A stretch of 64,000 nucleotides of DNA from Acanthosepion lycidas (taxonomy: Eukaryota > Mollusca > Cephalopoda > Sepiida > Sepiidae). Below are positions 43,315 to 54,956 of the stretch, piece after piece (position 1 is the stretch's first letter; each line of letters opens with the position of its first letter). Position numbers and translations under genes: made by a program. The notes under the pieces were generated by a model, which searched no databases, was not told the DNA's origin, and worked only from the letters and a program-made list of their open reading frames with translations. Location: positions 39,156,036 through 39,220,035 of the forward strand of contig OZ010593.1 of the NCBI GenBank assembly GCA_963932145.1, read 5' to 3'.

Positions 43315-44160
43315 CCAACCAAGGGATTTTGCCCACCGGTCCGTTTCGCAGGTAGGCCCACTACAGGCGCCGCGGATTTAACTGTGTCGGCCAAAGGGGG
43401 ATTTTGGTCGCCAGCGACCGGAACTCCAGGGACATTCTTCCCTGGGCAGGAGGAGGAGAGGTGACCAGTCTCTTCATACCTCCAGCAAGTAGGTTTTCTA
43501 CCGGTCACAATGACCGGCATTTTCCGGTCGCCTAAATCCAAACAGTTGGGGATAGACTTGAAGGCCTGCTGATTTAACATTATATCGAAAGTCCATCCCC
43601 CGTTGTCGGAGAGGGCCTCTAAAATCTGGCCGTGCTGCATAAAAAAAATGCCAAGTGCTCTCCCGCTACCTGAGGAGGGACCTCAAATACAGCCACAGGG
43701 GGGGTCCTTCGCCGACCCTCATACTCTGTCCTTAGAATAAGGTCTTTCGTTATAAGTTCTTTTTTTTGCCATTGCTAGGCAATCTTTAGGCGTGGGCAGC
43801 AGTACGTCCCACATGAAAAACCCAGCACCTTTAATAACTCTTTTGGGTTTTATCCCCAGGGACAAAAGTGACTTGATCACTGTGTCTTTCGTAGAGCGAC
43901 AAATTTTGCGCATACGCTTGTCCACCACGAAGACCGGCACCATCTCTTTTCGAACACCTTCAGTTCTTGGACGTCTTGAAGGAGCCCATCTTTATTTACA
44001 AGATGAGTGTAGCCCTTAGCCTTTTCCAAGAAATCCGCTACGTTCACTATACAACTCGGGGGGTACTTCCAGCAAGAGGGCGATTCCTCGGTTGTCTTCT
44101 TGGCTTGTGCCTCCTTTGGCACCTCGTCAGTTGAGCTTTGGCTTGAGACCTGCATGGTCT
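43315..44160 (-). pseudogene. LINE-2 ORF1, N-terminal half
   Basis: On the minus strand three frames in order give SCWKYPPSCIVNVADFLEKAKGYTHLV, then FVVDKRMRKICRSTKDTVIKSL and MWDVLLPTPKDC. They are followed by GGWTFDIMLNQQAFKSI and VIVTGRKPTCW with a CCHC knuckle. The second knuckle Cys has become Tyr (CWRYEETGHLSSSC). The frame runs to the P-type insertion at 43314 and continues at 38387. LINE-1 ORF1 shows the same block order. Confidence 0.83.
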
Positions 44161-45373
44161 CTCCCTTTTTAGTGCTACCACCTTCGCACTAGCTTTGTCT
44201 TATACATTAGGGGCAGCATTTGCCCGTTTTTTTTTTATGAATTAATTTTATCCGGTGGATCGGCCTTAGCCGCCACCCCCAAAAGGTCTTTTTTAACTCC
44301 TAACCGACTTGCTTCGTCGGCCATTTTTCAGATACGTGGAGACTTCCACTAGCGAGTCTATTTTTTTTTGTCCAACAATGGGAAAAGGAGTTGGGATAAG
44401 GGAAAACGAAAAAACAATAAAAATTAAATTCTTCTAAAAAAATAGAAGTTAAACAAATAAAGGAAAGCCTGGGTACACCAGTAAATTAAAAAAATACAAA
44501 AACAATAAACTTTAAAACAAAGGCTATTACATACATAAACTGAGAAAACTAAAAGTTAACCCAAATTAGAAATAAAAAACAAACTAGATCAACTGAAAAG
44601 AAAGAATATAAAATAGTCAGGTAAGACTTTTTTAAAAATCAAAATGGCGCCCAAAGGCTGCCGAAAATAAAATAAAAAACAATAAAAGAAACTCCTCTCT
44701 TTTTGTGTCAACAATAAAATTCTAATGTAATGTACAGAAAGAAAAGGAAAAGAAATAAAAAAAAGTCTGGTTTGAAACTAGTCAAACCAAATTAAAAAAT
44801 AAGGCCCTAAGGGTTTGCGGCCGAAGTCGCTAAAGAAATAAATTAAATGAAAAAGAAATACAAAAGTATTAAACTAGTCAAACCAAAAAAATAAAAGATT
44901 GCGACCGAAGTCCCTAATTAAATAAAACGAGAGAGGGTATAAACTAAAAAGGAAATAAAAACAAAACTTTCTTTCTTTTTCTCTTTTCTTAAACGGTACT
45001 TATTTTTTTTAAACGAGAACTGAAAAGAAATAAACAGAAATAAAAAGCAGTAGTCCGGTAAGACTTTGTCAAACCGGACTAAAATAAAAATTAAAAAAAA
45101 TAAAAATGTGGGCCGAAGACCAGAAAAATAAATAAATCAAACAAAAGAAATGAAAGAATGAATAATAAAACTTAAGAAATAAACTTAACCTTACAGAAAA
45201 AATTTCGGTGGGCCGAAGAAAGTTCGTCAAATAAAGCAATAACAAGTTCGTCATTTTTAAAGAAAATCCTTGTGTGCCGAAGAAAGTTCGTCGAATACAG
45301 TAATAACAAGTTCGTCAATCTGCAAAAGATAAACAATAGATTCCAAAAAACTCGACACTTCTGGTCAAGAAAA
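44161..45373 (-). other. LINE-2 5' untranslated region
   Basis: A-rich on the plus strand (T-rich in LINE orientation), like the LINE-1 leader. It contains two near-copies of a block of about 48-60 bases (45208-45256 and 45276-45319, GCCGAAGAAAGTTCGTC ... TAATAACAAGTTCGTCA-like) and several isolated GGCCGAAG words. Such tandem blocks in a LINE leader may be promoter repeats. Confidence 0.65.
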
Positions 45374-45390
45374 AGGTGAACGATGGAATA
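45374..45390. repeat. LINE-2 target-site duplication, right
   Basis: AGGTGAACGATGGAATA, identical to 33373-33389. The Gypsy-2 frame resumes after it. Confidence 0.92.
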
Positions 45391-45690
45391 ACCAGAAAAT
45401 TTGTTACCGCCGAAATAAGTAATAAAAAAAATAAAAATGCAACTCGACACTGGTTCCGACCTATCTATCATAAATTTGCATACGTGGAAAAAGTTGGGGA
45501 AACCAACTTTAATGAAGACAAATAAAATCGCGAGGTCAGTGACGGGAGAAAAAATACAATTTATTGGAGAATTTGTTACAAACGTCACGTTAAATAAAAA
45601 AAACGCGAAAAGCTAAACTATTTGTCATAGAAAATACCACGAACTTACTTGGTACGAATTGGATAACAGAATTCCAATTATGGGATCTAC
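45391..45690 (+). pseudogene. Gypsy-2 protease
   Basis: After the LINE-2 duplication the frame continues (RKFVTAEIS). An indel in an A-run then shifts it to MQLDTGSDLSIINLHTWKKLG, which holds the catalytic DTG (about 45446-45454). IARSVTGEKIQFIGEF follows. A further shift and stop occur near 45615, after which LFVIENTT-like and GTNW-like residues fit the protease end. The motifs match K02A2.6-like Gypsy elements. Confidence 0.8.
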
Positions 45691-45769
45691 CGATAAATTC
45701 CCTCTGTTACAAGGTAGATTTTTTAAACTACGAAGCCTAAAAATTAGTAAAGAAACTTACTGTTTTTTC

Positions 45770-46010
45770 TCCGGGTTTGGGAACGTGTACCAAGATGGAG
45801 GCAAAATTCCAGCTAAAAGAAAACGCTCTGGCGGTATTCAAAAAGAAAAGGAATGTGCTGTTTGCTTCAATTGAACAGATAGATAAAGAATTTAACAGAT
45901 TAAAGAAAACCGGTGTATTTAAAAATGTTGAATGAGTAACACCGACGATATACGTGAAAAACAAGCTCCAGAAAGTAAAGATGAAGCCGACACCGAGAAA
46001 AACTGGGGAG
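45770..46010 (+). pseudogene. Gypsy-2 pol remnant before the reverse transcriptase
   Basis: A frame gives GLGTCTKMEAKFQLKENA, VFKKKRNVLFASIEQIDKEF, NRLKKTGVFKNVE and PTIYVKNK, the segment that leads into a Gypsy reverse transcriptase. The palm motifs that should follow are absent. The sequence jumps to a pol C-terminal tail, so the catalytic core has been deleted. Confidence 0.7.
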
Positions 46011-46450
46011 CGAGTTACCGCAATCAAGGACATACAGTATTATTAAATGATTTAAGTCAACTGAAGTCACCACAGAAAACGTTAAGCACAAGATCAACAA
46101 AAGGGAAGCTAGAGGCTGAACAAATAGAACCACAAGAAGAACCTACAGAAACTGTGACTCCATCCTTAAGAAGCTCAAAGCGGAAGGTTGTTCCTGGTAA
46201 CACTATGGAGGTACCAAAAAATAGAAAAGCGGATTGGCAATATGATGTACTTGGTGAAAGGCGAAAAATTCACGTGCAGTAACCAGATCAGACGACGTTT
46301 TTCAGACGTGGTTGACAGCGCCGATGGAGGTGATTTTCAATACGTTTACCTGAGGTACGCCGATCCAGAAGAAAAAAGAAAGGCAACTGATCATTTAAAA
46401 GTGGATCAAAAAAAAAAAAACATAGGAGATACGCTACGATGTTACTAAAA
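46011..46450 (+). pseudogene. Gypsy-2 pol C-terminal tail
   Basis: Frames across 45932-46450 give LRSSKRKVVPGNTMEVP, then MMYLVKGEKFTCSNQIRRRFSDVV, resembling the end of K02A2.6-like pol (RSxRxKxxPxR ... YxVxGxxWxRHxNQLR). An A-run and a stop end it near 46448. Confidence 0.6.
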
Positions 46451-46544
46451 AAAAAAAAATGAATTTTTTTTTTTTTTTCATATATTTCCTGTAAAAAATG
46501 AAAAATAAATAAAGAAAACTGTTTACTCTTACGGAGTAAAGTTT

Positions 46545-46555
46545 TAGGGGGTGGA
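46545..46555 (+). promoter_or_regulatory. Gypsy-2 polypurine tract
   Basis: AGGGGGTGGA directly precedes the TGTTAT start of the 3' LTR. Confidence 0.8.
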
Positions 46556-46796
46556 TGTTATAGTGGAACACACCTGTTCTATAGATTCTCCCACCTAGAG
46601 TAACAAGGCAGTCGCTCAAAGACTCGGTCAGTTAGTCGATGCCGGACGACCGTTAGTAGGATACTAAAGTATCAGCGACCACCACTAGATTTCTCTGCGT
46701 CATTACCTATTATATCAAGTTCCTAACGTTTTGTACGTCGAATTTTAGGACCGACAGTACAAATACAAGCCTCCACTGTGAAACCACTCCATAACA
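46556..46796 (+). repeat. Gypsy-2 3' LTR
   Basis: 241 bp, TGTTAT to ATAACA, homologous to 31542-31790. It is followed by the target duplication AATAG (46797-46801). Confidence 0.92.
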
Positions 46797-46801
46797 AATA
46801 G

Positions 46802-49800
46802 TCTTCAGTTCAGATGCGTGACTGGATACTCCAGATAAACTTCATAAATTTTTAATAAGATACAATTATAAAGACAAAATTATATGAAACAATGACATTA
46901 ATCTTCAAAATAAATATAGAGCATAATCATTATCACCTTTATAAAGAAACAGAAATAGAATTTCAAAGATTTGATTTTGCTTAAGCGTTTATTATTTTTA
47001 AGGGAGGCAACTGATAAAGTTCATGCATAAAAGTATATGAATTCTTTCCCTTTGATTTTTGACTTTTGTCTTATTCTCTCATTCAAAACATTTTGAGAAA
47101 ATTCGTTTCTGACCTGAATCAAAATTTATTCTTTATCGCTTATGAAGTATATGATCTAATCTTATAATCAAAATCCAACAACCCACCCAAATAGATAGTA
47201 TTGTTATCACTCTTGTAAAAAAATCTAACTGGGTCAGATATCAGTTAAATGATTGACAAACCATTTTCACTTTTCAGTTACATTCAAAAATCCCTAAATG
47301 CCCAAATAAGTCAAAATCGGTTGCACTATTGCATAAGTGAACCAATACATGTTGAGATGCTATAAATACCAGAAATATGGCAGCACAGATCCAAGTATAT
47401 GGCATAACCAACATGTAAGAGATGCAAACAGAAAAACCTTAACTACTATCATGGAGCAATTGATTGTGCAGTCATGAAGATCACCCAGTATAAGTATGAA
47501 CATTCAAAATTTGGAGAAAAGATAAGGAAATCATGCGATGAAATGTGCCATTCCTAGAGGCACAAAGGCTAATTGAAGCCCAGAGTAGAAATATGTTGTG
47601 CAAAGGTCATAAACTGCAACTAATACTAGTGAATGAGATCTGAAACTGATAAGGGTGTATGTACAAAACTTGTCAATATCAAACATTATATCAAGGACAG
47701 GAAACAAAGGATGGTTACTGTCACCAAAAACTGCTAGCCTATTCTGTGCCTTGTTTAAAAAATTACAATATTTTTTATAAGCAGAACTTCATTAGACAAA
47801 TAATCAAATTATGAACATTCCTTTCTACAACTACTGTTTGTGATTGTGGAGTGTTGGAGTCTAACAAAATTTTGGTTGATCAATTTTTTTACAAAGACTG
47901 TAATTATCTTTTAAGATGTGCCTCATTTTAATTGACAAAAGTTTCATAGACATTCAAGTGCTCGTAATTAACTCTGTTGGTACCACAGAAACTTTGGTAT
48001 GAAGGTATCTTGCTTCAGAGTTGCCAAAATTTGCTGCAGGTTATCTGTAAACATTTATATAAATATGTGTTGAACGAAGTTGTCATTTTTATAATTCTTA
48101 GAAAGAAATAGTCATTTTCATAAAAGTTAGCCAGGTTTTTTATCATATAGTTTTTCTGTAGTTAAGAACTGTCATAATTTTCACTTTTTGACTAATAAAA
48201 TTCATAGAATTATTTCTTCCTTTAATTTATTATCAGGATTTGTTGAAAGAGGTTCCAAAATCAAATCACAAACATCTGGCACTATGTCATTAGGCAGAAA
48301 GGAAGCAATACACACAAATTTCTTTGACTGCAAAGTAATGATTTTAATGGCTAGCATAGACTAAACTTCAGGGAAATAAAGTTTGGGATCCAAGTAGAAA
48401 AAAGTAGTTATAAAATTTGCTATTTCATTAAAAAAAATATTGTGTTAAAATAGCTTTTGTGTGTGTGCGTATGCGTGTGTGTGTTGTTTAAAGATTTGAA
48501 TTTTTTTTTAAATATTTGAATAAATGGGAGCTAATCAAATTTTGAGAGATGTGAATTGGCTAAGTGTCAACTTGAAATGCAAAATCACCAGACAATGCTT
48601 GCCTGGTCCTTTTGAGTTTCAACAATAAATTTTATTCCCTATAGATTTTCGTTCAGAGAGTTAGTTGGAGAGTCTGCTGCATGACATTGAAGATACAGAG
48701 TCAGACAGTTTGTCTGAGGAGGAAGCAGGACAACATTTATAAACCAGGATGTAACTACCTTATATGCTTATAGTCAGATCAGTTTAAATTTTATTTATTG
48801 AATTGTGTTGTATAAAAAAAAGTTGTTCATAATATTTCAGGAAATAATAAGATATTCCATGCTTTTGTAAATGCATAAGCACAAAACCATTCATAAGATT
48901 AGGCTTGAAACCATTTTGTTGATCTCATTATTGTATAATTTGTTTATTTTTTTAATTGCAGGGAGTTGTTCTTCATTACAAAGTCTCCTAAGTTGTGGGT
49001 CACTTAAAACAAGTAATTTTATTACAAACAAATAAAAATATAGATACATCATTTTGGCTGATAGCTACAAAATTAATTTTGACCAGAAATTCTGTTAAGT
49101 TTTAGATGTAAAGGAAACATTTTATTTGGTGACATCTCATTCAAAGGAGTAAAAACAATATTCAAATAACTTTTTAAGTTATTCAAAATTATCTGATAAA
49201 TCTTGTCTTAATGTTAAAAACATTTGCCTCCATTGATACTTATAAAATAAATGTGTACAACATACAACTGTGATTTCTGATATGGGTTGTCATGTAACAT
49301 AACTTGTTCAAGGTTGATTTATATTAAGATAACTATTTTTCATACTGGATAGAAAAATAATTTTCTTTAAATCTAATGTTTCCATTTCAACACATAAATA
49401 AAATTTGTGTTCCAGCAGAGAAATGTCAGCAGATAAAGAACAGCTTTGAATACAGTAATATTGTAATTTAATATTTATAAGATCAGATAACAGCATTATG
49501 GGGTCCTATGCATCTCAGCATTTTTTGTTTTTAAATATATTGGTTAATTTTTTCTTGCACAAATAACATCCAAATTAATTTACAAAAACATAAACATTAT
49601 ATTGTCTATATTGTAGAAAATTAAGTGTAGGAATTATGATTATATTTAGAATTATTTTAGTACAATACAAAGCTAGATGTGGACAGAAGTGAAAATAGGA
49701 ATATGAAGATTGTATTGCATCAGTATGCAAAATAGAAAAGTCCTGCCTGCATGACTAGAAAATTAACTTTCAAAACGCTTGCTTTTAACTGGGTTTGAAG

Positions 49801-50100
49801 ACTGACCTCTGATAGCATTGTTGTAACCAGCACAGAAATGAAAAAACAAAGATTAAAATTTCAACAGCATGTATTGATCAATTTTCAACATATATACACA
49901 CAATAATCAATGCCAGCATATGTAATTGTTTGAAAAGGATTTATCTGGTGTTGATTCATCAGTATGAGTTCATGAGTTCATCTATTTCTTTCTCTATTAG
50001 TACAAGTTTTATTACTTTTCTCTCTCTTGGTACTATACATATACTTCACCACTGATATCTTTTCAAACCAATAAAACTTGTTTATTTGATTTGAACATTT
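46802..50100. other. AT-rich intergenic DNA, nothing recognised
   Basis: 3.3 kb without a supported gene. A short open stretch near 48675-48740 (HDIEDTESDSLSEEE) is acidic but isolated. A (TG)n-like run lies near 48460-48485. Confidence 0.6.
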
Positions 50101-51140
50101 TTAGTTTTTAATCCTCTAGTCACTGACTAAAACAAATCTAACTTGAGCAAATCTGACTTGAGCAAATCTTGTGTGCAACTTTCAAGCTTGTGTTTTTTGG
50201 TCTTCAATTCTGCAATTTCCATAAGCATGGATTTCTGTTTTTGTCCAGCTGCTTCTTCCTGCCTTTTTTTTCTTCTCAGCCTCAAAGTATTGGCTATATG
50301 CTGTTCTGGCATTGAAAGCAGTGCAGAGAAAAGCCTTGGTCATGGGAACATTCTGCTGTTTCATATTGTCAGTGGATATTTCCTTATTAACTGAGAAATC
50401 TCTCTACACTAAAGTCTGTCCATGAAAGAGTAGCAGCAATCTGCAAACAACTTTCCAATTTTTGATACTGTTGCCAGACAAAGAAGAACAAAGTGTCCAG
50501 ACAGCCTTCATTCTTTCTGAAATTCTTGAAAGCTATATTTCCAGCAGCCTCCTCCTGAAACACTTTGTACTGAGAGATGATATCATCACAATCAGACTTG
50601 CTCACTTGTTTTCTGTCCATCAGATGGGAAAGACATATTTTTAGACCATCTTCTGTGGCAGATTTTTTTTCACAAATGGACACAGGGTTCTTCCATGCAA
50701 GTGACCTTACAAGAGGGTGACTTACAAGGGGAGTCTTTGCCAGGAGTTGTAATTCTGCATGCAAACAAATCTTTTGTAGATACATTTCCTTTTTAGGATA
50801 TATTTTGCATAGAAATCCACACTTGATTTTTGCAGCATTTTTATGCCTGTTTGGATTTGACAAAATTCTTAGAATTTCATTCAGTTTGCTCTTCTTTTAC
50901 AAATCTTAACAGTTTCATGATCATGCTAAAAAGATCATCTGCAAGTAAAGGAAGCAACAGTTTATCATTTTGATATTTTATCAGAAACAGTTCGATGTAT
51001 TTCGAAACAGACACAAGAATCTGCAGTTTCACTGGAAATAAAACATCATTCACGTTTGACAGCATCGCAGAGAAGTCTTGGGCTGGAGACATTTTTCTAT
51101 TTTTTAAATTAAGTTGACAAATTTGCTGACATCTGGCCAA
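50101..51140 (-). pseudogene. Relic of a transposon-associated ORF with a C-terminal coiled coil
   Basis: The minus strand holds successive frames. They include KYIELFLIKYQNDKLLLPLLADDL (about 51000), then a region with CGFLCKIYPKKEMYLQKI, CLSHLMDRKQVSKSDCDDIISQYKVF and SWTDFSVERFLS (50387-50863). NKEISTDNMKQQNVPMTKAF and a Lys/Glu-rich coiled coil with MEIAELKTKKHKLE end it. The combination of a lid-like LPxLADDL, an ERxFSVNKEI ... ENM block and a basic coiled coil resembles ORFs repeated in many aquatic invertebrate and fish genomes. I recognise the pattern but no named family. Several shifts disable it. Bases 51500-51775 on the same strand may be part of its N terminus. Confidence 0.5.
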
Positions 51141-52650
51141 ATGTCTAGGAGTCGTTCACATGTTTGTACATTTTCTAGCTATCTATGGCAGAAATACAAA
51201 AGTAAAGGGACAGTGTGGACAGACTGAACTTTTAAAATAAAGCCAAATAAAAAAAAAAACAAATAAGTTTTAAATGAAGCAGGAGAGGAAGCAGAACCAC
51301 CCTCCCTGCCTTTGTGAAAAAGCACCTGGTGAAGAGGGTGGTGCTGAAGAATTGTTCAAGAGGGCCAGAGTGGCATAGCCTAAATTTGTGCATGAGAAGA
51401 GCAAATTCTGAGTGAAGCAAAGTGTACAAGCTGATTGACTCAAATGATACAGCACATGCATTACTGAACCAGATCAAAGCTGGCACTGTGTACAAAATGC
51501 TAATTTTCTGGCTTGGGAAAAAACACATAAGAGAGGTGGGTGTCTGTTGGGAGGACAGTACGCGTTTGCACTCGGTGCAGGTCAGGTGCGTGCATTGTGG
51601 TACATACTAAACCAGAGTCCTTTGTAGGAGTTGTTCCAGTGTCTATGCTACAGAAGAAATGATTTCCTGCTGCACATTCCTTACTTTCTATTGTATTCAG
51701 TATCTTTCCAAGGGATTTCTGAAAACACAACTGACAAATTTTCCTTTCCATAGCACTACATTGTTTCTTCACCAAGACAGAAACATGCGGCCATCCTTCC
51801 CCTTTATTCTAATAGTTTTGTGCATATCAATATAGGCATTTTGCTTTTAAAGAAAGAAATCTGTAGATGGGGTGTTCTTTATTCTGTTGTAGATGTGCTG
51901 TTTTATAGTAGCCATAAGGTTAGTGCCACAACAGAATAAAGAATACTCAACCTATAGATTTTCTTACAGCAAAATAATATTGATATGAGCAAAACAATTT
52001 GATGATTATTAAAATTATGGGGAAAAATGAAGAATTTTGTTGAGTTGGTAGTTTAGTTTAAGAGTTAAACAGGTAATGAAATTGATTGATAAAAATTACT
52101 CATAAATGTTATTAGTTATCAATGATTACACATGTTTACATAAAAAAAATAATAGAAATTTGTATAAGACAATCTCACAATGTTACAAAATTAGGAATTA
52201 AAATGCAGAAAAAAATGAAAACAATATTATCGCCTAAATAAAAATGTCTGTCACTACTTAAGAATGAGAAAATAATAGATATGAGATTAAAGTATAGAAT
52301 TCGGTAAAAAAATACATTACTTTGCATCACTTAAGTTACAGATAGTGTATGGAAGAGGGGGCATATTTTGAGTGTCTAGGCATTTTCTCTTTTGCTTAAA
52401 ACATTATTAAAAAAAACTATTCCAAATCTGGATTTTGATTTTCAAGACATTTTTAACAATTAAACAGAATAGACATTTATTCTTGAAAATGCAGTGTTCA
52501 GTGTGCTAGTTGCAAGAATTGTAAACTTGGTAGTCACTAAATGCTTTACAACTGTGGCCTTGTATCAAATTTGGTTTAATCAAATGAATTCAACTTAAAA
52601 TGATTCAATATAAATCTTGATATAACAACGATAGACAATTTTTCTTACCA
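51141..52650. other. Mostly non-coding, weak minus-strand ORF at 51500-51775
   Basis: A 91-codon minus frame (51500-51775) has a Cys-x2-Cys pair (ICQLCFQ) and further His/Cys residues that could be a decayed zinc finger. The rest is AT-rich without a recognised signature. Confidence 0.4.
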
Positions 52651-52659
52651 GAATCTATT

Positions 52660-53205
52660 TTATACTTTTATAAGTCAACCATTTGTCCATGATTTGAATA
52701 TTGCTATCACATTTGGTCTGGTGCATTTGCTTTGCATCTAGGGATCCTTGATAAAATTCAAGGAAGAATATGCCACATCATCAGTCCTGACCTGGCATCT
52801 CAACTTCAAGCACTTTCCCACTGCAGTGGCATAATTTCCCTGTGATTTTTCAATATTTTCATGGTAATTGGTCTGATGAGCTTTCCTCTTTGGTACCTTG
52901 ACTTTACAAGTTTAAGTACAGAACTAAAGAAATGGTCCAAAATTTTTTTTATTTCAGATGGGTGACACAAGCTCCTACAGAGCTTTTGGACAAAACTTTC
53001 AGACCACCCTGTAGATTGGAAACTAGGTTTCATCATTTTACAGTTGAAATTACTATATGTAACCATAACTTCTATGCTAACAGTTTCTTCTCTTGCATTT
53101 CTCACTTTTGATCTTCAAAAATTTAAATATAATGTCAATTGTCATCTTTTATCTTCTTAATTCCTGTACTTTTATTGGCCACTCTTCATAAGTTTTTCTC
53201 ATGAC
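52660..53205 (+). pseudogene. CR1/Jockey-type LINE 3' end
   Basis: The plus strand gives RICHIISPDLASQLQALSHC and SGIISL, later TELKKWSKIF, then FLTFDLQKFKYNVN. This is the order found after the reverse transcriptase in CR1/Jockey-group LINEs (LDKIQxRxCRII, LxSLxHRRxVASL, LQxFKxRVNxF). The upstream LEYxSxIWSG position is seen as decayed FGLVHLL. Stops interrupt all frames. The reverse transcriptase itself is missing. Confidence 0.7.
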
Positions 53206-54300
53206 TTTTTGACCCTTGATTAGTGGCTTAGAGCTAGCTAGCTAGCTAGATAGATAAGGGCCTTTATCATAAGGCCAATTAAAGAAATTCGAGAGATAAA
53301 AAACAATATAGTTATTTGGTCTAAAGGCCTAATAGTATACAATACCTATTATTATTTATTATCATTATTATTATTGCTGTTGTTTTTATCTCAGGAATTT
53401 CTTTCATCGGCCTAAGAAGCATACGTGGACAATCTTTAAATGAGAAAAATATTCAAGTCCTTCCTGAGTTCACACTAAAAAACCTAGATACTTGTTAAAT
53501 GTTAACAGTTGAGTAACACAGCTTTTCTTTTATAGTAATCTTGGATAGAGCATGCAATTCTTTTGGATTTTTTCTCAACTCGACTCAGGAATAAAGGAGA
53601 AAATTTACTAGAAAAAAATAAAATTATTACTTATATCACTTTTTTTTTGGCTTAACCACACTTTCTCCGTAGATAAAAAATGAAATATTTTTCCCTTTTT
53701 ATTTATAAATAAAATTTCCTGCTAAGTTAGTGCTTTAAAAAATCTTAGCAAATATTGAAACTACAGTGTTTATTTCCTTGGAAAAGCAGTTTTAAAACAG
53801 ATGTTACAGAACAGTGGTTTATACACACAAAATGATGACGTTTTCCACACATAAGGTCGGCCACGACACAATTTTGATGGCTACTCAAAGTGTCTTTATG
53901 TTTATGATGATGAAAATTGACTATACTTGATGCTGATAATACTAAGAACGCTACTACTACCACGTGTCTAACTCTTCATATTGGCTGTCATTCCTCCTAC
54001 CATCTGCGTCGGCCTCATGTCACCTTCTTATTTTAGAAGTTTAACACTCCCTTCACATCTACTCATACACACTCTTTTTCAGATTCTTATTCTTCCCTTT
54101 ATACTCCTTCTATAATGTTATACTTACACCGCTACTCACAAGGGAGAATGGGACGAGGACCTCCTACCACTTTTTCCCTTTGCATTTTCCTAATGCATTT
54201 TTGTTCTCTTTCCGCTCCTCTTATTATTACCACGTGTCTCAAATCTCGGCCTGACTCCCACTCCTTATAAAACTTATACCATTCTTCCTACTAAGTATCT
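53206..54300. other. Intergenic or upstream region of the candidate gene
   Basis: Contains a short (CTAG)n/(TAGA)n run near 53230-53258. The word TACCACGTGTCT, with an E-box CACGTG, occurs twice (near 53957 and 54228). TTATAAAAC occurs near 54264. No ORF was recognised. This could include promoter DNA for the exon at 54957, but distance and repeats make that uncertain. Confidence 0.35.
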
Positions 54301-54404
54301 TCTCCTCCCACTGCTTCTCTTTTTTTTATTTAAAGCTTACTATTACCACTCCTCGCAACATTTTTAGCTCCCTCTCTCTTTGTATATGTATACGTACAGG
54401 GTTA

Positions 54405-54428
54405 CGTATATATATATATATATATAAT
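54405..54428. repeat. (TA)n microsatellite
   Basis: Alternating TA for about 22 bases, in a region followed by A-runs (54474-54491). Confidence 0.9.
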
Positions 54429-54956
54429 ATGAACTTGGATAGGTTTACATAAGTAAATATAGATAGATAGGAAAAAAAAAAAAAAAAAAAACAACTCACT
54501 CCTACTATCTCGTGTTTACTACTATTACCACTGCTACCTGGTAGACGGAGCAAACGGTAGCTAGGCGAAAAGGGAAGAAGATCGACCATATGGGCCATCA
54601 TCATCATCAGTGAGTGGATGAGGTGAGAAGACCACATTCGACCCCATTGGGACTGAGAGGAGTGTGTGTGTTTGTTGAGAGAAAGACAATCAACGGTCAA
54701 CAAGAACTACGGCAAAAAAAAAAAAAAAAATTGAACCCGGCTCATCTAAAAACCGATTCTGAAAATCGGGGGCAGAAACGACGACATCAAGGGTGCCTTC
54801 CTTCCATCTATCTGTATTTTTTCCATCCATACACAATAAAAATTAAAGTGAGGGTAGAAGCTGACTTTTTTAAATCCCTCATTTTCTTGTTGATGGTCGG
54901 GTCTGTTTGAAAAGAAGGACTGTAATAACGGAACGGTGAGCTTTGAGTCAATCAGC

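Larger units (their letters stand above)
33390..45373 (-). mobile_element. LINE-2: Tx1-like LINE, minus strand, inserted in Gypsy-2 gag
   Basis: Bounded by a 17-bp target duplication. On the minus strand the order is a 5' leader (45373-44160), ORF1 (44160-43315 and 38387-37319), ORF2 (37307-34121) and a 3' untranslated region ending ACGAATAAATAAC at 33390. Without the P-type insertion (38396-43306 plus one 8-bp duplication) its length is about 7.06 kb, close to LINE-1 (7.33 kb). It is the same family as LINE-1 but a different subfamily, with ORF1 linkers quite diverged. Confidence 0.88.
31542..46796 (+). mobile_element. Gypsy-2: LTR retrotransposon carrying nested insertions
   Basis: LTRs at both ends, a 5-bp AATAG target duplication, a primer-binding-site region, gag with zinc knuckles, a protease, pol remnants and a polypurine tract identify a complete Ty3/Gypsy insertion. 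Subtracting LINE-2 with one target duplication (33390-45390) leaves about 3.25 kb, too short for full pol. Reverse transcriptase, RNase H and integrase are largely deleted, so it was probably non-autonomous even before LINE-2 arrived, unless the deletion came later. Confidence 0.9.

Noticed and set aside
48670..48745. Acidic peptide stretch as a gene fragment
   Set aside because: About 20 codons, isolated, without partner motifs.
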